Source: a bacterium (GTDB lineage: Bacteria; Patescibacteriota; Minisyncoccia; Phycocordibacterales; UBA1550). Taken from it: a stretch of DNA of 14,648 nt. Under the pieces are notes generated by a model that saw only the letters and a program-made list of their open reading frames with translations, was not told the DNA's origin and did no database searches. Positions 7,400 to 14,648 of this stretch are shown here, piece after piece. The number at the start of each line of letters is the position of its first letter. The first letter of the stretch is position 1. The DNA lies in contig JAKAMX010000016.1 of assembly GCA_021812665.1 (NCBI GenBank), positions 1 through 14,648 of the forward strand. The letters run 5' to 3'. The translations under genes were made by a program, and so were the position numbers.

Positions 7400-8154
7400 A
7401 TGCGTAGTATTAAATTTATGAAGCAAAAGCCGTCAAAATATTTTGTGATGCGAAAGATAGAAAAGATCGTGGCCGCGAATCCCAAAATTCGTGTCCTCGA
7501 TATCGGGTCAGGAAGATCTGGCAACTTTGTTCCATTGCTCGAAAAATTTCCAAAACTTTCATAAACAGGGCTTGAGCCAAACAAAAGCGAGGCGAATTTT
7601 GCGAAAGAGGCAACAAAAAATTCTCGAATGCGCGTATCGTGAATGATCTTGCATACGCTCCTGAAGGCATAAGAGGGCAGTTCGATCTCGTCGTTTCACT
7701 CAGCGTTCTTGAGCACGTCAAAGACTTGGCGCGCTTCATTCAATTCGCATCGAGCCCGCTCGCACCGCGCGGACGCTTTATTCATCTTTATGGTCTTGGT
7801 CATGCGCTGTACCCAAGTTCGTTAAAAGAGAGAATTCAAGTTGCCATTTGCAATAACTCGCTGCTTGCGAAGCTTGTACCTGAAATTTAATTTACAAGAT
7901 ATGTGGGTATTGAGGAGGTAAAAAAGCTCATAGAAAACAGCGGCACCTCTATTGATGGCTTTACGTGTCACAATATGATCAGCAATGTGAGTTTCTGTAA
8001 GGTGCTTCCTGAGACCGATGAAAACCATAAGCTCCTTGGCGATATTGCAGAAACGGAAATGTCTTGGGCAGAGATGATCGATAATCCAATTATTCGGGAA
8101 AAACTTTTTCCAGCAATTTGTGTATGGGGCAGGAAAGGTGATGTCGCTCATTAG
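7400..8154 (+). pseudogene. Decayed class I SAM-dependent methyltransferase
   Basis: Joined across three lesions, about 250 codons read as a class I methyltransferase. It has VLDIGSGRSGNF (motif I), LEPN (motif II region), FDLVVSLSVLEHV (motifs III/IV) and a C-terminal HNMISNVSF segment ending in TAG. The lesions are an in-frame TAA at 7562-7564, a frameshift near 7635-7640 (upstream frame lost, downstream frame resumes with VNDLAYAPEG), and a second TAA at 7888-7890. The two TAA codons sit where an aromatic residue would read naturally (LS-x-TGLEPN, PEI-x-FTRY). Other genes in the window end in TAA, so recoding is not supported. It sits alone on the plus strand between the glycan operon and the ligase gene. 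It probably once methylated a sugar or small molecule; substrate unknown. Confidence 0.85.
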
Positions 8155-8163
8155 AATTAATTG

Positions 8164-8172
8164 TGCTACCAT
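8164..8172 (+). promoter_or_regulatory. Possible extended -10 element of the O-antigen-ligase-like gene
   Basis: TGCTACCAT (TGn plus TACCAT) ends 9 nt before the ATG, so a start 7 nt downstream would leave a leader of only a few nucleotides. An overlapping alternative, CATAAA at 8170-8175, ends 6 nt before the ATG. No convincing -35 is seen. It lies just downstream of the pseudogene's TAG. Confidence 0.4.
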
Positions 8173-8181
8173 AAAACAACT

Positions 8182-10143
8182 ATGAATTTACAAAAAGCTT
8201 TAGCAAATGTCGTTGTGCTTATGGGGTTTGTGCTCGTGCCATTTATTCCGTTCATTGTTTTTAGCAATAGCACGTTCTTTCCATTCATTGTTGGGAAAAA
8301 CTTCACATTTCGTATTGTGGTGGAATTGATGTTTAGCGCTTGGATCGTTTTGGCGGCGTTGGATGCAAACTATCGCCCCAAGATGAATTACATCTTTTGG
8401 TCGTTTGTTACGTTGCTTGCAGTGATCTCGCTTTCTGCAATGTTCGGGCAAAATCCTGCGAAAAGTTTTTGGTCTAACTTTGAACGCATGGAAGGGGTAA
8501 TCACATATCTTCACTTGTTTGCATATATTGTTGTTGCTGCGACAGTGCTCAAAGCGCGTAATCTTTGGTACAGCTACTTTAACTTTCACCTCGTTGCTGG
8601 AACGATCATGGCGATATACGGCGCTCTTCAGTGGGCAGGAGATCTCACTATCGTGCAGGATGGTATGCGTGTAAACGGCACACTCGGCAATGCTGCGTAC
8701 CTCGGTACCTACGCATTCTTCAATATTTTTATCGCTGCATGGCTTGCGTCTCGTGAGACGTGGACGACAACGGTAGGAAAAGCAAAGCTCTCATTTTACG
8801 GATTTATAATCCTGCTCCAAACATTTGTGCTCTATCACACCGCAACGCGTGGAGCGATGCTCGGTTTGATTGTGGGTGCTGGAGCTGCAACGTTGTTGGT
8901 CGCACTGCTCGAGCGAAAAAACAAATCATTACGCAAGTGGGCAATGGGTACCGTCCTTGCTATCGCGCTCCTCATCGGTGGCTTCATGGCAATCCGCAAT
9001 ACTGCCTTTGTGCAAAAGAGTCCTGTTATGGCTCGCTTTGCTGCTATTTCATTTACAGAGCAGACAACGAAATCTCGCTTTATGGTTTGGGGTATGGCAA
9101 TTCAGGGTTTTAAAGAGCACCCAGTTCTCGGTTGGGGCATGGAAGGGTTTAATTATGTATTCAATAAATACTACAACCCAGGAATGTATGGTCAGGAGCA
9201 GTGGTTCGATCGTGCACACAATGTTTTCTTTGATTGGTTGATCTCTGGCGGAATCCTCGGGCTTCTTGCATACCTATCATTGTTTGTTTCCGCATTCTAT
9301 TTGATCTGGCGCAGATTAGAAAATCGAACAATTCTCGAAAAAAGTATTCTCACAGGATTGCTGGTGGGTTATTTATTCCAGAATTTGTTTGTGTTCGACA
9401 ACCTGACAAGCTTGATTTATTTTAGCACGATCCTTGCATACCTCGAAAGCGTGAGTCTTCCTTGCGAGTCATCGAAAAATAAAAAGACGAATAAGCCTGC
9501 CGTCGTTTCTCGAGAAAACGCGTTTATGGTTTCTGGTGCTGCAGCTATCCTTGCAGTCGTACTTATTTACTCAGTGAACTACAACGGATTCATGCAAAAC
9601 ACTACACTTATCCGTGCATTGTCTGAGCGATCCACAGAGGGTCCTGTACACAACCTCAATCTATTCAAAGAGGCAATTGCATACAACTCATTCGGTACCG
9701 CAGAGGTGCGAGAGCAACTGGCGCAGCTTTCAATGAATGCTTTTGATCGCACGAAGGGCATTTCAGACAATCAAAAATTATTTATTGGCTACGCAGCCGA
9801 TCAGCTTGAAAAGCAGGCGGCAGAGCTTCCTGATGATGCACGTTACCAGGTGTTTGCCGGAAGTTTCTTGCTCCAAGCAGGGCGCGTAGATCAGGCACTT
9901 CCATACCTCATAAAGGCACAAGAACTTTCACCAAAAAAGCAGGCAATTTTGTTCCAGCTGGGTAGTGCCTACTATGCACAGAAAGACAAGGCGAAGGCTG
10001 AGGAAATGTTCAAACGAGCCTACGAGCTAGAGCCAGCTTACGCGGACGCTGAAAAGTACTACTTGCAGGTGCTTGTAGCAGATGGCAAAAAAGACGAGGC
10101 AGCCAAGGTCCTTCAGGGCGGTGTTTTAAAGCCAGGGAACTAG
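8182..10143 (+). CDS. Wzy_C / O-antigen-ligase family membrane protein with C-terminal TPR repeats
   Basis: A 653-residue protein. Residues 1-465 are strongly hydrophobic, with about a dozen membrane segments. A loop pattern typical of the Wzy_C superfamily spans ATRGAMLG (221-228), SRFMVWGMAIQGFKEHPVLGWG (298-319) and DRAHNVFFDWLISGG (343-357). Residues about 550-645 hold TPR-like helical repeats (LLQAGRVDQALPYLIKAQEL, QLGSAYYAQKDKAKAEEMF). The superfamily includes O-antigen ligases, polymerases and protein O-oligosaccharyltransferases, which act outside the membrane on lipid-linked glycans. The TPRs suggest binding of a protein partner or acceptor. The ATG at 8182 is preferred over an in-frame TTG at 8161 because the latter adds residues upstream of the membrane start and overlaps the -10-like element. 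A role in attaching the exported glycan is inferred. Confidence 0.85.
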   Translation: MNLQKALANVVVLMGFVLVPFIPFIVFSNSTFFPFIVGKNFTFRIVVELMFSAWIVLAALDANYRPKMNYIFWSFVTLLAVISLSAMFGQNPAKSFWSNFERMEGVITYLHLFAYIVVAATVLKARNLWYSYFNFHLVAGTIMAIYGALQWAGDLTIVQDGMRVNGTLGNAAYLGTYAFFNIFIAAWLASRETWTTTVGKAKLSFYGFIILLQTFVLYHTATRGAMLGLIVGAGAATLLVALLERKNKSLRKWAMGTVLAIALLIGGFMAIRNTAFVQKSPVMARFAAISFTEQTTKSRFMVWGMAIQGFKEHPVLGWGMEGFNYVFNKYYNPGMYGQEQWFDRAHNVFFDWLISGGILGLLAYLSLFVSAFYLIWRRLENRTILEKSILTGLLVGYLFQNLFVFDNLTSLIYFSTILAYLESVSLPCESSKNKKTNKPAVVSRENAFMVSGAAAILAVVLIYSVNYNGFMQNTTLIRALSERSTEGPVHNLNLFKEAIAYNSFGTAEVREQLAQLSMNAFDRTKGISDNQKLFIGYAADQLEKQAAELPDDARYQVFAGSFLLQAGRVDQALPYLIKAQELSPKKQAILFQLGSAYYAQKDKAKAEEMFKRAYELEPAYADAEKYYLQVLVADGKKDEAAKVLQGGVLKPGN

Positions 10144-10286
10144 GGCTTGCCCCCACACCTACTTTGTCATCGCCTCGTTAATAAAACGAGGCGTAGCATA
10201 GTCGTCTATGGGGTCTCGGAAAATTCGTTAAGGAAATCCGTCCCCATAGAATGGGAATAAAAATGACAAAGTGGGTGTAGGGCTTG
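10141..10286. repeat. Inverted-repeat element with 9-bp flanking direct repeats and three-way-junction fold
   Basis: Arms 10153-10170 and 10263-10280 pair over 18 positions with one wobble and one mismatch. Between them are a perfect 9-bp hairpin (10171-10179 with 10185-10193, loop AATAA) abutting the outer stem, and a second hairpin (CTATGGGG 10206-10213 with 10242-10249, plus inner CGGA/TCCG). TAGGGCTTG occurs at 10141-10149, including the ligase stop codon, and again at 10278-10286. It could be a small MITE-like element with a target-site duplication, or a structured 3' element of the ligase mRNA. The two arms are not flush with the direct repeats, so transposition is uncertain. Confidence 0.6.
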
Positions 10287-10312
10287 ACTTTTGGGAACAA
10301 ATCTGATAGGGT
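10284..10312 (+). promoter_or_regulatory. Candidate promoter upstream of short terminated transcript
   Basis: TTGACT (10284-10289) is separated by 17 nt from TAGGGT (10307-10312), which is preceded by TG at one-base spacing (extended -10). It is among the best -35/-10 pairs in the window. Predicted start is about 10318-10320, at an ATG at 10319 that lies 6 nt after the -10. Confidence 0.55.
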
Positions 10313-10317
10313 GTAGA

Positions 10318-10401
10318 CATGAGTGCGGAGAGGGAAACCTCGAGGTATCTCCAAAACAAACAAATGTCTACAAAAACCCCCGCTTCGGCGGGGGTTTTTG
10401 T
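10318..10401 (+). ncRNA. Candidate small RNA of about 80 nt ending in a UUCG terminator
   Basis: A good promoter precedes this stretch and a very strong intrinsic terminator ends it, defining a transcript of about 80 nt. Inside are GGAGA/TCTCC arms (10327-10331 with 10348-10352) enclosing AGGGAAACCT, then an A/C-rich linker (10351-10364). A 9-bp inverted repeat (10312-10320 with 10364-10372) also brackets the body, but its left arm overlaps the -10, so either the start is further upstream or this repeat acts in DNA. An ATG at 10319 opens a frame that reaches the terminator without a stop. I recognise no known RNA family. Confidence 0.45.
10372..10399 (+). terminator. Strong intrinsic terminator with UUCG tetraloop
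   Basis: AAAAACCCCCGC pairs perfectly with GCGGGGGTTTTT over 12 bp around a C(UUCG)G tetraloop, and the stem ends in a T run. The A-rich 5' side could also make it work on the opposite strand. Confidence 0.92.
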
Positions 10402-10406
10402 TTATG

Positions 10407-10538
10407 CCCCTACGCCAATGCTCGCATTGGCTCATATGTTTGTATCACCATCCTCTCTGCATCGATTGAGGGCCACTATATGGCATATGCCGGCAATCTT
10501 TTCTTCTCAAAAACACGATGCGAGTATTGGCGTGGGGG
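10407..10538 (+). ncRNA. Candidate structured RNA closed by a 21-bp stem
   Basis: Positions 10407-10427 pair with 10518-10538 over 21 consecutive positions. The only two non-Watson-Crick pairs (10411:10534 and 10420:10525) are U-G and G-U when read as plus-strand RNA, and would both be A-C mismatches on the minus strand. This favours a plus-strand RNA. The 90-nt interior holds GCCA/TGGC (around 10472-10484) and the palindrome GGCATATGCC. It begins only 7 nt after the UUCG terminator, so it would need read-through or its own promoter, which I do not see. No known family is recognised; a decayed transposable palindrome is the alternative. Confidence 0.45.
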
Positions 10539-10548
10539 TTTGCAGGTA

Positions 10549-10580
10549 TTGCATCAAAAACATAAATCTCTTACTATAGT
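10549..10580 (+). promoter_or_regulatory. Possible promoter upstream of the murB-proximal structured RNA
   Basis: TTGCAT (10549-10554) lies 17 nt before TACTAT (10572-10577), and TATAGT (10575-10580) is an overlapping, better -10 hexamer with a less favourable spacing. The -35 is poor. A start near 10584-10587 would place the following long stem fully in the transcript. Confidence 0.35.
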
Positions 10581-10590
10581 AGGGTAGTTC

Positions 10591-10713
10591 GCGAGCTCTT
10601 ATGGCTAGCGGCTGCACTCATAGACATTTGTTTTGGAGCTCGCCCCCGCTGGCCATAAGAGGCCACGAGCAGAAAAGACCGACAATACACCATTGGTGCA
10701 TTGTCGGTCTTTT
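10591..10713 (+). ncRNA. Candidate structured leader or small RNA ending in a terminator before murB
   Basis: CTCTTATGGCTAGCGG (10596-10611) pairs with 10646-10661 over 16 bp; the only non-canonical pair (10606:10651) is U-G on the plus strand. The 34-nt loop contains TAGACATTTGTTTTGG (10621-10636), complementary to the linker of the upstream candidate RNA. GCGAGCTC (10591-10598) can alternatively pair perfectly with GAGCTCGC (10636-10643), excluding the main stem. A terminator follows at 10673-10713, and the murB ATG is 15 nt further on. This could be an independent small RNA or an attenuator-like leader. The family is not recognised. Confidence 0.45.
10673..10713 (+). terminator. Intrinsic terminator directly upstream of murB
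   Basis: A 19-position stem (AAAAGACCGAC... with ...GTCGGTCTTTT) has one mismatch (10687:10699) and a 3-nt loop (ATT). A-run and T-run arms make it bidirectional in form. The T tract is short (TTTT, then CG), so efficiency is uncertain. Confidence 0.75.
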
Positions 10714-10716
10714 CGT

Positions 10717-10722
10717 TATCAT
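10717..10722 (+). promoter_or_regulatory. Possible -10 of a leaderless murB promoter
   Basis: TATCAT ends exactly 6 nt before the murB ATG, the same spacing as the -10-like elements before gmd and secA. A weak -35, TTGGTG (10693-10698), lies 18 nt upstream, inside the terminator loop. No TGn extension is present. Confidence 0.4.
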
Positions 10723-10728
10723 GGTGAT

Positions 10729-11751
10729 ATGGCAATAGAGATAAAAGAGAACATGCCGCTTGCCCCACTCACGACCATGCGCGCTGGGGGGAGTGCACGT
10801 TTTTTTACAAGTGTAAAAACGGGAGCAGAAATTGGCGAAGCGGCGTGGTGGGCAAGGGAAAAGAATTTGCCAATTTTTATTCTTGGCGGCGGTTCAAATA
10901 CGTTAGTGCCTGATGCGGGTTTTCCGGGGCTTGTGGTGAAGATCGATATATGTGGAACAAAATATGAAAGTACGCACCACGGAGTCTGTGTGTATGCTGG
11001 CGCAGGAGAAGTCTGGGATGACTTGGTTCGCGACTCGGTACTCAGGAATTTGTGGGGGTTAGAAAATCTTTCGCTCATTCCCGGAACAGTTGGTGGCGCT
11101 GCCGTGCAAAATATTGGTGCGTATGGAGTGGAGGCAAAGCAGTCGATTCATGAGGTGGAAGTTTTTGATATAGAAAAAAAAGAGTTAAGAAAAATTTCTG
11201 GGCATAAATGTAAATTGGGATATCGCGATAGTATTTTTAAAAATAATAAAAATCTAGTTGTCATCAGTGTTGCTTTTAATCTTGTACACAACGCTACACC
11301 GCATACAGAGTACGAGGATGTAAAAAAATATTTTTCGGACAAGAACACAGAACACCTTACTCCACAGAAAGTGCGTGATGCTATCATTGCTATTCGTACA
11401 GCAAAAATGCCGGGGCTAGAAATTGGCACTGCTGGTTCGTTTTTCAAAAACCCGGTAGTCTCAGCAGAAAAATTTGAGGAGCTCAAGGGCTTGTTCCCTG
11501 AAATAAAGGCCCATTTACAAGGGGATGGCACGGCAAAGGTGTCTGCTGCGTGGCTCCTCGACAAGGTTGGTGGGTTTCGAGGGTACAGACGTGGTGATGC
11601 TGGCGTGTTCGAGAAACAATCATTGATCGTGGTGAATCATGGCAATGCAACATCTACAGAAATAATTTCTTTAGCGAACGAAATGAAGCAAGAGATAAAA
11701 AATAAAACAGGTATATCGCTCGAAGAGGAAGTGGTGATGATGAGCGAATAA
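10729..11751 (+). CDS. murB: UDP-N-acetylenolpyruvoylglucosamine reductase (type I MurB)
   Basis: A 340-residue FAD/NADPH enzyme that reduces UDP-GlcNAc-enolpyruvate to UDP-MurNAc in peptidoglycan synthesis. Length matches E. coli MurB. FAD-binding motifs are LGGGSNTLV (52-60) and LIPGTVGGAAVQNIGAYGVE (116-135); the AYGVE loop marks type I. GYRDSIFK (164-171) carries the active-site Arg. AGSFFKNPVVS (235-245) carries catalytic Ser237, and LEEEV near the C-terminus supplies the conserved Glu (334). The ATG at 10729 gives MAIEIKENMPLAPLTTMRAGG, the normal N-terminus. An in-frame TTG at 10633 would translate through a terminator hairpin and is rejected. No Shine-Dalgarno is evident beyond a weak GGTG. 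Confidence 0.96.
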   Translation: MAIEIKENMPLAPLTTMRAGGSARFFTSVKTGAEIGEAAWWAREKNLPIFILGGGSNTLVPDAGFPGLVVKIDICGTKYESTHHGVCVYAGAGEVWDDLVRDSVLRNLWGLENLSLIPGTVGGAAVQNIGAYGVEAKQSIHEVEVFDIEKKELRKISGHKCKLGYRDSIFKNNKNLVVISVAFNLVHNATPHTEYEDVKKYFSDKNTEHLTPQKVRDAIIAIRTAKMPGLEIGTAGSFFKNPVVSAEKFEELKGLFPEIKAHLQGDGTAKVSAAWLLDKVGGFRGYRRGDAGVFEKQSLIVVNHGNATSTEIISLANEMKQEIKNKTGISLEEEVVMMSE

Positions 11752-11795
11752 AAATAAAAAATTTATTTCTAAAAATATTTTTGCGAATTAAAAAG

Positions 11796-11804
11796 TTATC
11801 CACA
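11796..11804 (+). promoter_or_regulatory. Perfect DnaA-box consensus match
   Basis: TTATCCACA matches the consensus DnaA box exactly. It follows about 45 bp of very A/T-rich sequence (11752-11795) and precedes a promoter. A 7-of-9 match lies in the reverse orientation at 11873-11881. A single perfect box may regulate transcription or be chance; I do not see a full box array. Confidence 0.4.
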
Positions 11805-11822
11805 GTTTTCTTTCAAAATCCA

Positions 11823-11850
11823 TTGTAGCGTGTTTTGCATGTGAGATAAT
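11823..11850 (+). promoter_or_regulatory. Candidate promoter of the short unit between murB and secA
   Basis: TTGTAG (11823-11828) lies 16 nt before GATAAT (11845-11850), which is preceded by TGA (extended -10). Predicted start is about 11857. It would drive the unit that ends at the terminator at 12186-12211. Confidence 0.55.
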
Positions 11851-11860
11851 AATAGTAGAT

Positions 11861-11872
11861 CACTGTACAGTG
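11861..11872. promoter_or_regulatory. Perfect 12-bp palindrome, candidate operator
   Basis: CACTGTACAGTG is a perfect palindrome lying a few bases after the predicted transcription start, a typical place for a dimeric repressor operator. It could also be a hairpin in the transcript's 5' end, though a palindrome with no loop favours DNA recognition. The regulator is unknown. Confidence 0.45.
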
Positions 11873-11891
11873 TGTGGAAGAAATTTCACAC
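11872..11891 (+). other. Hairpin with GAAA tetraloop in 5' region of the short unit
   Basis: GTGTGGAA (11872-11879) pairs with TTTCACAC (11884-11891) around a GAAA loop; one pair is G-U on the plus strand. GNRA loops are stable and are common tertiary-contact points in structured RNAs. The rest of the leader to 12034 shows short hairpins, such as ATTATT/AATAAT around 11964-11981, but no recognised RNA family. Confidence 0.4.
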
Positions 11892-12034
11892 GAAGAGATA
11901 TCACAATGATCCAATAATTGAACATGAGTGATGATGAGAATTACTCGTCACATTCGGTCGAATATTATTGTAGATAATAATTTGCATACACATTGAGGGG
12001 CGAATCAATACACCTCTCGATAGCACATAAAAAA

Positions 12035-12094
12035 ATGGCAGCAAAGAAAAAGGCAAAGAAAGTAGCAAAGAAAAAGGCAGCAAAGCGCGTATAA
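12035..12094 (+). CDS. 19-residue Lys/Ala-rich basic peptide
   Basis: The frame reads MAAKKKAKKVAKKKAAKRV then TAA; 10 of 19 residues are Lys or Arg and 6 are Ala. This resembles the tails of histone H1-like bacterial DNA-binding proteins, which bind nucleic acid through repeated Lys/Ala motifs. An in-frame TTG at 11993 would extend it to 33 residues. It lies in its own promoter-terminator unit between murB and secA, with an upstream leader of about 180 nt and no Shine-Dalgarno. The biased composition argues for a coding sequence, but a purine-rich tract could give such a frame by chance. Role in nucleoid or RNA binding is inference. Confidence 0.5.
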   Translation: MAAKKKAKKVAKKKAAKRV

Positions 12095-12127
12095 TAACAG
12101 CTTCGCTTTAATATTTCGTCTTCGCTC

Positions 12128-12158
12128 GGATGTTGTAAATGATTACATTCACACATCC
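12128..12158 (+). other. Imperfect hairpin downstream of the basic peptide ORF
   Basis: GGATGT (12128-12133) pairs with ACATCC (12153-12158), and an inner AATG/CATT stem (12038 to 12041 offset to 12138-12141 with 12146-12149) closes an ATTA loop. It lies between the peptide stop codon and the terminator, so it is likely a 3' untranslated structure. No known element is recognised. Confidence 0.35.
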
Positions 12159-12185
12159 TCGCTAGCCGAAATAAATTCGCCTTCC

Positions 12186-12211
12186 AAAAATCCCCCTCAC
12201 GGGGGATTTTT
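12186..12211 (+). terminator. Intrinsic terminator upstream of secA
   Basis: AAAAATCCCCC pairs perfectly with GGGGGATTTTT over 11 bp around a TCAC loop, followed by GTTTT. It ends the short unit that begins near 11857 and separates it from secA. The flanking A and T runs would allow bidirectional action. Confidence 0.92.
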
Positions 12212-12268
12212 GTTTTGGTTCTCCGACCGTCGAGGTAGGTGAACGCATTCGGCGGAAGGCATTTTTTA

Positions 12269-12277
12269 TGCTAAACT
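12269..12277 (+). promoter_or_regulatory. Candidate extended -10 promoter of secA (leaderless)
   Basis: TGCTAAACT ends exactly 6 nt before the secA ATG, identical in sequence and spacing to the element before gmd on the other strand. It lies after a terminator, where a new promoter is expected. A start at the usual 7-nt distance would fall at the initiator ATG. No -35 is clear. Confidence 0.6.
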
Positions 12278-12283
12278 AGCCCC

Positions 12284-14648
<2,365 letters not shown>

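Noticed and set aside
7562..7890. TAA read as Tyr in the plus-strand methyltransferase
   Set aside because: wzm, fcl, wzt, the Nudix gene and murB all use TAA as a stop, and the gene also has a frameshift, so decay is simpler.
10319..10579. 86-codon open frame starting MSAERETSRYLQ
   Set aside because: It runs through a perfect UUCG terminator and the 21-bp stem; the protein part after the terminator reads as translated hairpin sequence and shows no domain. It is discussed only as a short stopless frame.
10633..10728. In-frame TTG extension of murB by 32 codons
   Set aside because: It would translate through the terminator hairpin at 10673-10713, and the added residues do not resemble a MurB N-terminus; the ATG at 10729 gives the normal start.
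11924..11977. 17-codon frame containing DDENYSS, reminiscent of a tmRNA tag (ANDENYALAA)
   Set aside because: The flanks lack a tRNA-like acceptor, a GTTCGAATC T-loop and CCA end, and the tag does not end in ALAA or VAA; the resemblance looks like chance.

Overview
The window looks like chromosome from a bacterium of the Candidate Phyla Radiation (Patescibacteria), most likely a Parcubacteria-type lineage. This is inference, from four things: a SecA with an extra NBD1 segment and a short helical wing, a Wzy_C-family membrane protein with C-terminal TPRs, a tiny Lys/Ala-rich basic peptide, and the absence of convincing Shine-Dalgarno sequences before every gene. The genetic code is standard: one gene ends in TGA, and TAA and TAG are also used as stops.

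Region 1 (1-7299, minus strand) is one compact surface-glycan operon. In transcription order it holds gmd, a Gmm-like Nudix protein, fcl, wzm, wzt with a C-terminal glycan-binding-type domain, a tandem two-domain methyltransferase, a sugar O-methyltransferase, and a GT11 fucosyltransferase cut by the window edge. Gaps are 16 bp or less, and several genes overlap. The genes form one pathway: GDP-mannose to GDP-L-fucose (Gmd, Fcl), transfer of fucose (GT11), methyl decoration or capping (two methyltransferase genes), and export by an ABC transporter (Wzm/Wzt).

Region 2 (7300-8160) is a divergent promoter region and a decayed SAM methyltransferase with two in-frame TAA stops and one frameshift. 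Region 3 (8182-10143, plus strand) is a Wzy_C/O-antigen-ligase-type membrane protein with TPR repeats.

Region 4 (10144-10728) has no convincing gene but is packed with structure. It holds a 128-nt inverted-repeat element flanked by 9-bp direct repeats, a promoter followed by a very strong UUCG terminator, a 132-nt element closed by a 21-bp stem whose only two non-Watson-Crick pairs are G-U on the plus strand, and a second stem-plus-terminator just before murB. A loop in the last element is complementary to the linker before the UUCG terminator. This is the best candidate for undescribed biology in the window.

Region 5 (10729-14648, plus strand) is housekeeping. It holds murB, then a short transcription unit (DnaA-box-like site, promoter, 12-bp perfect palindrome, hairpins, a 19-residue basic peptide ORF, terminator), then secA, which runs off the right edge. 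At gmd, secA and murB a -10-like hexamer ends exactly 6 nt before the ATG, and the gmd and secA copies are identical 9-mers. This suggests leaderless mRNAs for the first genes of operons.
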